Assembly: GCF_018861905.1 (NCBI RefSeq)
Contig: NZ_JAHLDU010000002.1
Span: forward strand, 372,001 to 436,000
Length of the DNA stretch: 64,000 nucleotides
Reading direction: 5' to 3'
Source of the DNA: Clostridium sp. DSM 17811
GTDB taxonomy: Bacteria; Bacillota; Clostridia; Clostridiales; Clostridiaceae
The notes beneath the pieces are model-generated. The model did no database searches. It was not told where the DNA came from and was given only the letters and a program-made list of their open reading frames with translations. Positions within the stretch are counted from its first letter, which is position 1. Each line of letters starts with the position of its first letter. Shown in pieces: positions 31,489-40,912 of the stretch. Made by a program: the position numbers and the translations under genes.

Positions 31489-33450
31489 ATGAGTTTTGAA
31501 AATGAAGAAATTCAAACATATGATGTAACAGACTTAACTTCTCTAGAAAAGCTAGAGCCTGTAAGGATAAGACCAGGCATGTACATAGGTTCTACAGGTA
31601 GCAAAGGCCTACATCATTGTATATGGGAGATATTAGATAACTCTATAGATGAGATAGCTAATGGCTATGGAGATAAAGCTAAAATAATATTAAATGAAGA
31701 TAAAAGTGTTACTATTGTTGATAATGGTAGGGGTATTCCTACAGGAATACATCCTATAAAAAATAAATCTGGTGTAGAAATGGTGTTTACAGAACTTCAC
31801 ACTGGTGGAAAGTTTAATAATAAAAATTATAAGACTTCTGGTGGACTTCATGGTGTTGGAGCAGCGGTTGTAAATGCATTATCAGAATGGTTGATTGTTG
31901 AAATAAAACAAAAGGGAAAAATTTTCTCTCAAAGATTTGAATATTCATTTGACAAGGAGTTAAAAAGAATTATGCCAGGTACACCAGTAAGTAAGCTTGA
32001 GGTAATTGGCCAGTCAAAAGAAACAGGTAGTAAAATTACGTTTATGCCTGATAAAAGGGTATTTACAACCCTTGAATTTAACTCGGATTTTATTGATGAG
32101 AGACTACAAGAATTGGCCTTTCAAAATAAAGGGATTACGTTAGTGTTTATTGATAATAGAAAAGAAGGAAACGCTATAAAGGAATATCACTCGGATAGAG
32201 GATTATTAGATTTTATTGACTATCTAAATGAGAGTAAGACCCTTCTACATAAGGAGCCAATATTTTTCCAAGGTGAAAAAGAAATAAATGGGATACAATT
32301 ATACGGAGAAGTGTGTATGCAATTTACTGATTCTACTACAGAATACATTGCTAGCTACGTTAACAATATACCGACTACAGAGTCTGGAACTCACGAGACC
32401 GGTTTTAAAACTGGGATGACAAGGGCTTTTAAAGATGGAGCTAAGAAACTTAATCTTTTGAAAGAGAAAGACAAGGATAAAGATTTTGAAGGTGACGATT
32501 TAAGAGAAGGAATGACTGCAATAGTTAGAATTAAAATAAGTAATCCAATCTTTGAAGGGCAAACTAAAAGCAAGCTAGGAAATAATGAGGCGTACAGCAT
32601 GATGAATGAGCTTTGTTATGTTAAAATTTTAGAATGGATAGAAGACAACAAAGATATGGCTACTAACATAATAAATAATGCCATTTCTGCAGCATCGAGA
32701 AGAGACAAAATAAAAAAAATTAATGATGCGGAAAGAAAAAAGATAGGTAAGGGAGCATCACCTCTTGCAGGTAAAATCGCGGTATGCACATTAAAAAATC
32801 CAGAGTTTACAGAATTTATAGTGGTTGAAGGAGATTCAGCTGGTGGAAGTGCTAAGCAAGCTCGTGATAGAAGATTTCAAACTATAATGCCATCCAAGGG
32901 TAAAATTATGAATACAGAAAAACAAAAGCTAGAAAATGTATTAGCTAGTGAAGAACTAAAAATATTCAATACTGCAATTGGAACGGGAGTACTCGAAAAT
33001 TATAGTGAAAAAGAATTAAAATATGGTAAGATAATTATTTTAAGTGATGCAGATGTTGATGGGTACCACATTAGAACATTATGGATGACTTTTATTTATA
33101 GATATATGAGACCACTCATTGCGAATGGTCATCTTTATATGGGAATGCCGCCACTTTATAAGGTTTATAAGGCTAGTAAAAATGGAGAAGTGGCTAAGTA
33201 TGCATATAGTGATGAGCAATTAGAAGAGACTAAAAAAGAAATTGGGAAAGGTGCCCTTATTCAAAGATATAAGGGGCTTGGAGAAATGAACCCTGATCAA
33301 CTTTGGGAAACTACGCTAAACCCAATTACGAGAACTCTTCAGCAAGTTACTATAGAAGATGCAGCAAAAGCTGAGAAAATGGTTTCACTTCTAATGGGAG
33401 ATGTGGTTGCACCAAGAAAAAGTTACATGTATAAATATGCAGAGTTCTAA
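31489..33450 (+). CDS. parE: Type IIA topoisomerase subunit B (ParE-like)
   Basis: The ATG at 31489 follows ACTGGAGG; an upstream in-frame ATG at 31462 has none. The 653-residue protein has the GHKL ATPase domain (IRPGMYIGSTGSKGLHH, EILDNSIDE, TSGGLHGVGAAVVNALSE) and the TOPRIM domain (VEGDSAGGSAKQA, PSKGKIMN, DADVDGYHIR), ending with QRYKGLGEM-type residues. With the downstream subunit it decatenates or relaxes DNA. Whether it is topoisomerase IV or a second gyrase is decided mainly by the partner, which lacks a GyrA box. Confidence 0.9.
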   Translation: MSFENEEIQTYDVTDLTSLEKLEPVRIRPGMYIGSTGSKGLHHCIWEILDNSIDEIANGYGDKAKIILNEDKSVTIVDNGRGIPTGIHPIKNKSGVEMVFTELHTGGKFNNKNYKTSGGLHGVGAAVVNALSEWLIVEIKQKGKIFSQRFEYSFDKELKRIMPGTPVSKLEVIGQSKETGSKITFMPDKRVFTTLEFNSDFIDERLQELAFQNKGITLVFIDNRKEGNAIKEYHSDRGLLDFIDYLNESKTLLHKEPIFFQGEKEINGIQLYGEVCMQFTDSTTEYIASYVNNIPTTESGTHETGFKTGMTRAFKDGAKKLNLLKEKDKDKDFEGDDLREGMTAIVRIKISNPIFEGQTKSKLGNNEAYSMMNELCYVKILEWIEDNKDMATNIINNAISAASRRDKIKKINDAERKKIGKGASPLAGKIAVCTLKNPEFTEFIVVEGDSAGGSAKQARDRRFQTIMPSKGKIMNTEKQKLENVLASEELKIFNTAIGTGVLENYSEKELKYGKIIILSDADVDGYHIRTLWMTFIYRYMRPLIANGHLYMGMPPLYKVYKASKNGEVAKYAYSDEQLEETKKEIGKGALIQRYKGLGEMNPDQLWETTLNPITRTLQQVTIEDAAKAEKMVSLLMGDVVAPRKSYMYKYAEF

Positions 33451-33472
33451 CGATTATTTTAAAAGTCGTTAG

Positions 33473-33513
33473 CATCACATTAGGTGATGATGAACAGCAC
33501 CGTAGGTGATGAT
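33473..33513 (+). repeat. Two mini-hairpin direct repeats between parE and parC
   Basis: TAGGTGATGAT occurs at 33481-33491 and 33503-33513, 22 bases apart. Each copy forms a small stem with the bases before it: CATCAC...GTGATG (33473-33489) and CACC-GTA-GGTG. The second lies just before the parC ribosome binding site (TTAGGAGG), so the stems could affect parC translation. Confidence 0.6.
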
Positions 33514-33530
33514 TTAGGAGGAATTTTTAA

Positions 33531-36437
33531 ATGGCAAAAAAAATTGAAATACCAAAAGATAATAATATAATAATGACACCAATAGAAGAAGCGATGCCAG
33601 ATAATTACCTCCCATATGCTGTTGAGGTTGCTAGGGAACGAGCACTTCCAGACGTGAGAGATGGTTTAAAACCAGTACATAGAAGGATTCTTTATGGCGC
33701 ATATATGTTAAAAGCATTTCCAGATAAACCTTATTATAAATCAGCAAGAATTGTTGGAGATATTCTTGGTAAATACCATCCACATGGAGATAGCTCTGTT
33801 TATGGTGCAATGGTAATACTTGCTCAAGATTTCGCTACAAGGAAACCTTTGATAGATGGGCATGGAAATTGGGGAAGTCAAGATGGGGATAACGCTGCTG
33901 CTATGCGTTATACAGAAGCGAGGCTTTCTCCTATTGCGCTTGAAATGATAAGGGATATTGATAAAGGCGTTGTGGAAATGGTAAATAACTATTCTGATAC
34001 AGAGAAGGAACCATCAGTATTGCCATCGAGATATCCGAATTTGTTAGTTAATGGAACCTTTGGTATTGCAGTAGGGATAGCTACAAACATACCACCTCAT
34101 AATTTAGGAGAAGTAATTGATGGGTTACTCGCTTATGCTGATAATAATGAAATTACAACAAAACAGCTTATGCAGTATATTAAAGGACCAGATTTACCAA
34201 CAGGTGGTATTCTTATTGGTAGAAATGCTATAGAATCTGCTTACGAGACTGGAGAGGGCAAAGTAACGTTACGTTCTAAGATGAAAATAGAGGTTTTAGA
34301 AAGTGGACGACTAGGTATAGTTATTACGGAATTCCCATATAGGAAGAATAAGGCAAAATTACTCCAATCTATTTCTGATATGACAGCTGAAAAGAAGCAT
34401 TTGAAAGCACTAGAATCCATTGTAGATATTAGAGATGAATCCGATAGAACTGGACTTAGATCAGTTATTGAATTTAAGAAGTCTACCAATAGGGATATTG
34501 CCACAAAGGTGCTTAACTACTTAATGAAGAAAACAGAACTTCAATGTAATGTGCCATTTAACATGGTAGCACTTGCCAATGGAAAACCTCAAACAATGAG
34601 TCTTAAAACTATTCTTATGCATTATTTAAATCATCAAAAGGATGTTGTGACTAGAAGGACTCAAATGGAACTTGAGGTCGCAAAAAACAGATTCCACATT
34701 ATAGAGGGTTTTATTAAGGCTATAGATGTAATGGATGAAATTATTGTAACAATTAGAGGCTCAAAATCTAAAAAAGATGCTGGACAAAATCTCATAGCTA
34801 AGTTTGATTTTACGCAGACCCAAGCTGAAGCGATATTAGAACTTATGTTATATAGGCTAACAGGACTAGAACTTAAAATATTTTTAAAGGAATATAAGAA
34901 GTTAGAAGGACTAATTAAGGGATACAACAAAATTCTTGGAAGTGAGAAAGAACTTCTTAATGTAATAAGGAAAGAAATTTTAGAAATTAAAGAAAAATAT
35001 AATGATCCAAGAAGAACTGAAATTATTGAAGATGATAGCGAAGCAAAAATAGAAGTTGAAGATATAATACTAGTTGAAGATATTATGATAACTTTATCTA
35101 ACGATGGTTATATAAAGAGAGTTCCTATGAAATATTATAATAGGTCTAACGCCAATGTTGAAGGTATTGAGTATAGAGAGGGAGACTTTAATACATATTC
35201 AATTGGAACCAATACTAAAGAAACATTAATGATTTTTACTGATATAGGGAACGTTTATCAATTAAGAGGAGATTTAGTTCCGGAATATAAGTGGAAGGAA
35301 AAAGGCGAAAGACTGGATACACTTATTCGTGGAATGGATTTAACTAAAGAAAAAATCATTGCTACTTTTTTATTAGGAGATTTATCTGTAAGTAAACAAT
35401 TTATATTTTTTACAAGCAAAGGAAATATTAAGAAAACATTTTTAGATAAGTTTGTTACAAGTTATTCTAAATTATCTGCTTTAAAACTAAAAGAAAATGA
35501 TAAACTTATTGATATTAGCTTAATTAAAAAAGACAGACATGAAGCTTTCATAAAGGTAATTACTAAAGAAGGTCTAGAATTTTCTATAGAAGAGCCTAAA
35601 CTTAAAGCTGTTGATAGAAATGTAATTGGAACTCAGTTATTTAATCTAACTGCTGGTGATGAAGTGGTAAAACTTGAATATACAAATGATTATGATTATA
35701 AAGAATTTTATCTTAGCTTAAATGCAAAAGGTGTTATAAAAATATCAAGTAGAAAGACTAATACAGAATTAAGCACATATACTAAATCAACATCTACGTT
35801 ACTAATATTTACGCAAAATGGGTTAGTCCATAAATTACCTAGCTATATGGTTCAGAATATTAATAAAAAAAGTACATGCATAAATACTCTTCTCGATAAT
35901 TTTAATACTTACGATAAAATAGCACAGATAATTTCCGTTGATAATTTTAATGAAGAAAAAAGCCTATATTTCTTTTCAAAGAAAGGAATTACAAAACGAA
36001 CTAAACTTAAAGAATTAGAAGGAGATTTCTATTCTACTTTGGTATATAAACTTAAAACAGAAGAAGATAAATTATTTTTTGTGAAAATTAATGACGATAA
36101 GTTAGACAAAGATGTAATAATTGTGACTAAAAAAGCAATGTGCATAAGATTTAATGTAAATACAATTAATTTTATGGGCAAAGGAGCATCAGGGGTAACT
36201 GGAATAAGCTTAAAAGAGAGTGATGAAGTTATATTTGTAAATTTGATAGATGCAAAAACCGCGGAAGGATCAAATGACATAAATGATGAGAACTTAAGTT
36301 TGACGGTTAGTTCATTTGGTGGTGAAAATAAAACTATAAAACTCAATGATATAAATGTTCAAAATAGAGCAGGTAGAGGGAAAAATTTAACTAGTTCCCT
36401 CTTAGATGATTATGTAGAAACTGTTACTTTAAAATAA
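33531..36437 (+). CDS. parC: Type IIA topoisomerase subunit A (ParC-like)
   Basis: A 968-residue breakage-reunion subunit. Catalytic Tyr127 lies in AAMRYTEARLS, and the quinolone-resistance region reads HPHGDSSVYGAMV. The C-terminal beta-pinwheel starts near residue 515 with DGYIKRVPMKYYN. At that place GyrA has the QRRGGKG box needed for wrapping; here RSNANVEG stands instead, so the protein is ParC-like. It is longer than typical ParC because of a long C-terminal domain. It follows parE by 80 bases with mini-hairpins between. The start follows AGGAGG. Confidence 0.9.
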   Translation: MAKKIEIPKDNNIIMTPIEEAMPDNYLPYAVEVARERALPDVRDGLKPVHRRILYGAYMLKAFPDKPYYKSARIVGDILGKYHPHGDSSVYGAMVILAQDFATRKPLIDGHGNWGSQDGDNAAAMRYTEARLSPIALEMIRDIDKGVVEMVNNYSDTEKEPSVLPSRYPNLLVNGTFGIAVGIATNIPPHNLGEVIDGLLAYADNNEITTKQLMQYIKGPDLPTGGILIGRNAIESAYETGEGKVTLRSKMKIEVLESGRLGIVITEFPYRKNKAKLLQSISDMTAEKKHLKALESIVDIRDESDRTGLRSVIEFKKSTNRDIATKVLNYLMKKTELQCNVPFNMVALANGKPQTMSLKTILMHYLNHQKDVVTRRTQMELEVAKNRFHIIEGFIKAIDVMDEIIVTIRGSKSKKDAGQNLIAKFDFTQTQAEAILELMLYRLTGLELKIFLKEYKKLEGLIKGYNKILGSEKELLNVIRKEILEIKEKYNDPRRTEIIEDDSEAKIEVEDIILVEDIMITLSNDGYIKRVPMKYYNRSNANVEGIEYREGDFNTYSIGTNTKETLMIFTDIGNVYQLRGDLVPEYKWKEKGERLDTLIRGMDLTKEKIIATFLLGDLSVSKQFIFFTSKGNIKKTFLDKFVTSYSKLSALKLKENDKLIDISLIKKDRHEAFIKVITKEGLEFSIEEPKLKAVDRNVIGTQLFNLTAGDEVVKLEYTNDYDYKEFYLSLNAKGVIKISSRKTNTELSTYTKSTSTLLIFTQNGLVHKLPSYMVQNINKKSTCINTLLDNFNTYDKIAQIISVDNFNEEKSLYFFSKKGITKRTKLKELEGDFYSTLVYKLKTEEDKLFFVKINDDKLDKDVIIVTKKAMCIRFNVNTINFMGKGASGVTGISLKESDEVIFVNLIDAKTAEGSNDINDENLSLTVSSFGGENKTIKLNDINVQNRAGRGKNLTSSLLDDYVETVTLK

Positions 36438-36443
36438 AAATAT

Positions 36444-36495
36444 AAAAAAGACACAAACTAAAAGTTAAAAAACTTAATTTTAGAGTGCCTTTTTT
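36444..36495. terminator. Bidirectional terminator between parC and gtrA
   Basis: AAAAAAGACAC and CTAAAAGTTAA pair with TTAATTTTAG and GTGCCTTTTTT around an AAAAC loop, with few mismatches. T runs flank it in both directions. It overlaps the last codons of the minus-strand gtrA gene. Confidence 0.75.
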
Positions 36496-36947
36496 TTATT
36501 GAAAATAAAAAATTTATTAATGAAAAATCCAAGAAGACCTAATATTGTACAACCTATTATCATGGATATATTAAGCCACAGATGATTTAAATGAGCCATA
36601 CTTCGATGGTGATGCAAAAGATGAATCAAGGGATTCCTACGTGTTAAGTGTACTAAAATAAAGCTATTTAAAATCATACCCAAAAATAGTAAAGATGAAT
36701 ATTGAAAGTAGGCATTTTTTGTTTCATTTTCTTTAAAAGTGTAATTTATATTTAAATAATAACCGCAAATCGAATAAATTAAAAATGCGATGAAGTTAAA
36801 AAGAAATAAAAATTTTCCATGAGTTATGCCAGTAGTATATGATAAAATATTTAATACCGCAATATCTATTACGGTGTTGAAAGCACCAACTATAGAATAC
36901 TTAATAAATTGAGCTAGGGACTGATTTATTTTGTTTTTATTGTTCAT
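36480..36947 (-). CDS. GtrA family membrane protein with His-rich loop
   Basis: A 155-residue protein with four membrane segments; the first has the family pattern FIKYSIVGAFNTVIDIAVLNIL. GtrA-like proteins are thought to flip or hand over undecaprenyl-linked sugars for surface glycosylation. Between the third and fourth segments lies an unusual loop with at least six His in about 16 residues (IHLLHHHRSMAHLNH). No strong ribosome binding site precedes the ATG. It lies alone, divergent from the M16 peptidase gene, with an inverted repeat just upstream. Confidence 0.82.
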   Translation of the reverse strand: MNNKNKINQSLAQFIKYSIVGAFNTVIDIAVLNILSYTTGITHGKFLFLFNFIAFLIYSICGYYLNINYTFKENETKNAYFQYSSLLFLGMILNSFILVHLTRRNPLIHLLHHHRSMAHLNHLWLNISMIIGCTILGLLGFFINKFFIFNKKKAL

Positions 36948-36955
36948 ATAATATT

Positions 36956-36982
36956 TTTCTTAAATGAAATTTGTTTAAGAAA
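36956..36982. promoter_or_regulatory. Inverted repeat upstream of gtrA
   Basis: TTTCTTAAA (36956-36964) and TTTAAGAAA (36974-36982) form a perfect nine-base inverted repeat within 10-35 bases of the gtrA start, in the divergent promoter region. A TATAAT for the plus strand is at 37007-37012. It is a candidate operator or 5' UTR stem. Confidence 0.4.
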
Positions 36983-37110
36983 TTAGTCACCGCCTTTAAA
37001 AAGAGATATAATAAAATTATTTGCAATATTAGTAAGCCTACATTAGTGTACAACAAAACAAAATAAAATAAAACAAAAATATTTTAAAAAAAAGAAGCGA
37101 AGGTGAGTAT

Positions 37111-38367
37111 ATGGAAAAAATAAAGTTAAAAAATGGTATAAAATTACTATATAAAAGGGCTGAAAATAATTTAACTTCTTTTACAATAGGGTTTGATGCG
37201 GGTGCAAATAGAGAGAAAAAAGAAAATTTAGGGGTTGCTCACGTGTTAGAGCATATGCTTTTTAAGGGTACAAAAACGCGCAGCGAATATGAAATAAATA
37301 AATTATGTGATGAAACTTTTGGGTTTTGTAATGCAATGACTAACTATCCATACGCAGTATATTATGGCACCACATTAGATGAGGATTTTGAAAAAGGATT
37401 TGAGATTTACTCGGATATTCTTTTAAATCCTTCTTTTAAAAATGAAGGATTTTGCGAGGAAATAGAAGTGATTTGCGCCGAACTAAAAGAATGGAAGGAT
37501 GATTCCAATCAATTTTGTGAAGATTCCATGTTTTATAATGGGTTTGAAAAGAGAAGGATTAAAAATCTGATTATAGGTACTGAGGAAAGTGTACGCTCTG
37601 TTACCATTAAACAAATTAAGGATTTTTATGAAAAGTATTACACTATAGATAATTGCGTAATAAGTGTGGTATCTTCTTTGAATAGTAGGGAAATTTTAAA
37701 AATAGTGGAGAAATATATTGGCAATATGAAGGCTAAATTATCCTCTGAAAAAGGCATTATAGAAGAAACTTTAGAGAACATGTATGAAAATAATAAACCA
37801 GGTATCTATTATGAATATAGAGATGATTTGCAAGGTGCTAAAATCCAATATTGTTTTCCAATACATAATTTAACATCCAAAGAAGTTAGTGCGTTAAAAC
37901 TATTTAACTTAGGTTTTGGAGATGGTACAAGTAGTATTTTGTTTGATGAAGTCAGGACTAAAAGAGGTCTTGTTTATGATATAAGTAGTAAGATTAAAAA
38001 TGAAATAGGAATAAAACTTTTTACTATATCACTTGGAACTTCAAATGAAAATGTAAAAAAGACTATAGAAATTATTAATTCTGAAATAAAAAAAGTTAAG
38101 GAGCTTAAAAACTTTTTTGATAAGGAGTGTTTGCTGAAATTGTGTAAAAGTTACAAACTGCGCAGAATGGTAGCGCTTGAGAAATCTATTCAAACTAGTG
38201 TGAGTTTATGCGTATATGAAATTATGTATAAGGATGGTTTTGAGTTATTTTCTGAATTCCAAGTAATGAAAGACATTACAGATTTCGAAATAATGGATGT
38301 AGTAAACAAGGTTTTAGTTAATGCTACGGTGCAGGTTCTGATGGCAAATGTGGAAAGTAGGAGATAA
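37111..38367 (+). CDS. M16 family zinc peptidase
   Basis: A 418-residue inverzincin peptidase. The zinc site HVLEH is at residues 44-48 (H-x-x-E-H), with the third ligand in EVICAELKEWKDD about 75 residues later. The C-terminal half is the inactive M16 domain (FNLGFGDGTSSILFDEVRTKRGLVYDI). The length fits the cytoplasmic or processing-peptidase-like bacterial form. AAGGTGAG precedes the ATG. It lies two bases before recJ, so the two are co-transcribed and coupled. The substrate is unknown. Confidence 0.9.
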   Translation: MEKIKLKNGIKLLYKRAENNLTSFTIGFDAGANREKKENLGVAHVLEHMLFKGTKTRSEYEINKLCDETFGFCNAMTNYPYAVYYGTTLDEDFEKGFEIYSDILLNPSFKNEGFCEEIEVICAELKEWKDDSNQFCEDSMFYNGFEKRRIKNLIIGTEESVRSVTIKQIKDFYEKYYTIDNCVISVVSSLNSREILKIVEKYIGNMKAKLSSEKGIIEETLENMYENNKPGIYYEYRDDLQGAKIQYCFPIHNLTSKEVSALKLFNLGFGDGTSSILFDEVRTKRGLVYDISSKIKNEIGIKLFTISLGTSNENVKKTIEIINSEIKKVKELKNFFDKECLLKLCKSYKLRRMVALEKSIQTSVSLCVYEIMYKDGFELFSEFQVMKDITDFEIMDVVNKVLVNATVQVLMANVESRR

Positions 38368-38369
38368 AT

Positions 38370-40139
38370 ATGGAGAAAAAGTGGTTACTAAGAAATACAT
38401 CTAAAGATGTTATTTCACTCGCGAATAAATCAGGTGTAAGTCCAGTTGTAGCTAAGATTTTAATTAATAGAAAATTTGATAATGAAATAGACATAAGAAA
38501 ATTTATGAGGGCAAGTATAGATGATTTGTATGATCCTTTTTTAATGAAAGATATGGAAAAAGCTATAGATATAATAAAACTCGCAATAGAAAACAAAGAA
38601 AAAATTGTTGTATATGGTGACTATGATGCTGATGGAGTTACGAGTACCGTTATAATGTATAAGGGATTAAAACGTTCTGGGGCTAACGTAGAATATTACG
38701 TGCCAGATCGGGAACATGAAGGTTACGGTATAAATAGTGATAGGATAAGAAAACTAAATGATGAAGGTTTTAAAATTGTTTTAACATGTGATAATGGAAT
38801 TTCAGCTATGGAGCAAGTGAAACTAGCAAAAGAATTAGGTTTGATTGTTATAATAACTGATCATCATGAACTACAATTTTATGAAAATGAATCAGGGGAA
38901 AGAACCTTTAAGTTACCACCAGCAGATGCTGTTATTAACCCAAAACAAAAAGAATGTAATTATCCATTTAAGAATCTATGTGGTGCTGGTATTGCTTTTA
39001 AATTTGTACAAGCATTATTTATAAAAAGTGGAATTGATATGAAATTTGCAAATGAATTTATTGAAATTGCAGGGATAGGAACTATTTGTGATGTAGTGGA
39101 TCTAGTGGATGAGAATAGGATAATTGCTAAAAATGCCTTAGCTATGTTAACTAATACAAAAAATCTTGGTTTAAGGTGTTTAAAGGAAATGTTAAGTATT
39201 AATGATAAAGAGATTAAGTGTTATCACGTTGGTTTTCAAATAGGACCATGTATAAATGCTACTGGTAGGCTGGAATCTGCATCTATATCAGTTGAATTGC
39301 TCCTATGTGAGGAAGAAAATAGAGCAAAAGAACTTGCTAAAACTTTATTTGATCTTAATAAAAAAAGACAAGAAATGACTACAGAAAATGTGGAGGAGGT
39401 TATAGAACTTATACATAATTCAACTTTTAAAAATGATAAAGTATTAGTAATTTATAAAGATACTATTCATGAGAGTATTGCAGGGATTGTAGCAGGCCGT
39501 GTTAGGGAAACTTTTAATGTACCAACTATAATATTAACAAAAGGAAAAGAAACCCCTAAAGGTTCAGCAAGATCTATTAAAGAATATAATTTGTTTGAGG
39601 AATTAATAAAATGTAAAGAATTACTTGAAAAGTTTGGAGGACATCCAATGGCAGCGGGTCTTTCAATAAAAGAAGAAAATATAGAAAAGCTAAGGCAAAA
39701 ATTAAATCTTATTTGTACTTTAACAGATGAGGATATAAAACCTAAGATAAGAATAGACCAGAGAATGCCCCTCGGTAAAATAAGTTATGAAATGATAAAT
39801 GAGTTAGAACAGCTAGAACCATTTGGTAAAGGAAATTCATCACCTTTACTTGCTGAGAAAAATATTCCTATTTTAAAAATAGATATTTTAGGTAAGAGCG
39901 CAAATACAATAAAAATAAAGTGTGTGATATCGGGATTAAATAAGACTATTGATGGAATATGTTTTAATAGGGTAGATGAATTTATAGAAATGTTAAAAGA
40001 AAGATATGGAGAAGAGCATATGAATTATCTAACAAACCCTAGAGGAATGAAATTAGACATGATTTACACACCTCAAATCAACGAATATAATGGACGTAAA
40101 TCAATTCAACTTAAAATTTTAGAATTTAAACTTAGTTAA
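38370..40139 (+). CDS. recJ: Single-stranded-DNA-specific exonuclease RecJ
   Basis: A 589-residue DHH-family nuclease. Motif I is VYGDYDADGVTS (Asp84, 86, 88), the DHH motif is ITDHHE (164-166), and the DHHA1 part has GGHPMAAGLS, followed by the C-terminal OB domain. RecJ degrades 5' single-stranded ends in recombination and mismatch repair. The length is within the usual range for Clostridium. Its start overlaps the end region of the M16 gene. A repeat block and a strong terminator follow. Confidence 0.92.
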   Translation: MEKKWLLRNTSKDVISLANKSGVSPVVAKILINRKFDNEIDIRKFMRASIDDLYDPFLMKDMEKAIDIIKLAIENKEKIVVYGDYDADGVTSTVIMYKGLKRSGANVEYYVPDREHEGYGINSDRIRKLNDEGFKIVLTCDNGISAMEQVKLAKELGLIVIITDHHELQFYENESGERTFKLPPADAVINPKQKECNYPFKNLCGAGIAFKFVQALFIKSGIDMKFANEFIEIAGIGTICDVVDLVDENRIIAKNALAMLTNTKNLGLRCLKEMLSINDKEIKCYHVGFQIGPCINATGRLESASISVELLLCEEENRAKELAKTLFDLNKKRQEMTTENVEEVIELIHNSTFKNDKVLVIYKDTIHESIAGIVAGRVRETFNVPTIILTKGKETPKGSARSIKEYNLFEELIKCKELLEKFGGHPMAAGLSIKEENIEKLRQKLNLICTLTDEDIKPKIRIDQRMPLGKISYEMINELEQLEPFGKGNSSPLLAEKNIPILKIDILGKSANTIKIKCVISGLNKTIDGICFNRVDEFIEMLKERYGEEHMNYLTNPRGMKLDMIYTPQINEYNGRKSIQLKILEFKLS

Positions 40140-40143
40140 AGTA

Positions 40144-40197
40144 TCTCCTGCGGAGCTATTAAATCATCTCTTCAGAGCTGTTCTCTTGCGGAGCTGC
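40144..40197 (+). repeat. Three tandem mini-hairpin repeats downstream of recJ
   Basis: Three copies of a CTCyTGCrGAGCT-like unit: CTCCTGCGGAGCT, CTCTTCAGAGCTG and CTCTTGCGGAGCTG. Each unit folds as CTCC/GGAG or CTCT/AGAG around a TGC loop, and the stem bases change together between copies. A fourth copy with its flank ATTAAATCATCTCTT is at 47746-47770. Confidence 0.65.
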
Positions 40198-40212
40198 AAT
40201 GTAATTAGAATT

Positions 40213-40247
40213 ATAAGGGCACATAGACTAAATCTATGTGCCCTTAT
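40213..40247. terminator. Strong bidirectional terminator between recJ and the SASP genes
   Basis: ATAAGGGCACATAG (40213-40226) pairs perfectly with CTATGTGCCCTTAT (40234-40247), with A/T tracts outside, between convergent genes. Confidence 0.85.
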
Positions 40248-40262
40248 TATTATTCTTTTAAA

Positions 40263-40454
40263 TTATAAATTTCTTTCATATTGTTCTACCATTTTTTTAA
40301 CCATTTGTCCACCCACAGAACCACATTCTCTTGAAGTTAAGTCACCATTGTAATCCGAAAAGTTGACTCCTAATTCTTTTGCAGTTTCCATTTTGAATGA
40401 ATATAATCCAGCTTTAGCTTCAGGTACTAATTGTCTGTTTGACATTTTAATCAC
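40263..40454 (-). CDS. Alpha/beta-type small acid-soluble spore protein
   Basis: A 63-residue SASP. It has the conserved core KMETAKELGVNF, then DLTSRECGSVGGQMVKKMVEQYE. The first part holds the Glu-Ala-x-Glu type site cut by the germination protease GPR. These proteins coat spore DNA in the forespore and protect it from UV and heat. It is the most divergent of the four copies here (extra residues, Cys in place of Asn in SREcGS). The start follows AGGAGTGA on the minus strand. Forespore (sigma-G) expression is expected from the family. Confidence 0.93.
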   Translation of the reverse strand: MIKMSNRQLVPEAKAGLYSFKMETAKELGVNFSDYNGDLTSRECGSVGGQMVKKMVEQYERNL

Positions 40455-40584
40455 TCCTTCTATAATTTATTTTGGTTATGATAGTATTTTGTGCAGAAAT
40501 AAGAAACTTATAATAGAATATTTGAGGGAAATTAGGAAAGTAAAGTATTCCAAATGAAAATTTGTAAATAAATCAAATAAAAAA

Positions 40585-40619
40585 GTTAAGAGGCATATGA
40601 CTTGCATATACCTCTTAAC
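40585..40619 (-). terminator. Terminator after the second SASP gene
   Basis: GTTAAGAGG (40585-40593) and CCTCTTAAC (40611-40619) pair perfectly, with inner CATATG-type pairing too. On the minus strand a T run follows. Confidence 0.8.
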
Positions 40620-40635
40620 CAATTAAAAGTATAAA

Positions 40636-40821
40636 TTATAAATTTTTCTCGTATTGTTCTACCATTTTTTTAGTCATTTGTCCGCCTACTGATCCATTCT
40701 GTCTAGAAGTAAGATCACCATTGTAACCTTCTTTTAAATTAACTCCAACTTCTTTAGCAGCTTCCATTTTAAATTTGTTAAGACCTGCTTTTGCTTGTGG
40801 TACTAGTGTTTTATTTGCCAT
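40636..40821 (-). CDS. Alpha/beta-type small acid-soluble spore protein
   Basis: A 61-residue SASP with FKMEAAKEVGVNL, LTSRQNGSVGGQM and TKKMVEQYEKNL. It is nearly identical to the copies at 40913 and 41206, differing mainly in KEVGVNLKEGYN and T for V before KKMVE. The ribosome binding site is AGGAGTGA. It has its own terminator, so it is transcribed alone. Its upstream region lacks the ACTATCAT block seen before two other copies. Confidence 0.94.
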   Translation of the reverse strand: MANKTLVPQAKAGLNKFKMEAAKEVGVNLKEGYNGDLTSRQNGSVGGQMTKKMVEQYEKNL

Positions 40822-40912
40822 TGTTAATTCACTCCTTTTATAATTTATTTTCGTTGAAATAATTTGTTATTGAAAAATTTTGAATATACAAATCAACCTA
40901 TGAAAATTCGAA

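Noticed and set aside
40144-40197. CRISPR array
   Set aside because: The three units are 13-14 bases with 6-8 base gaps of related sequence; no spacers of constant length and no cas genes.
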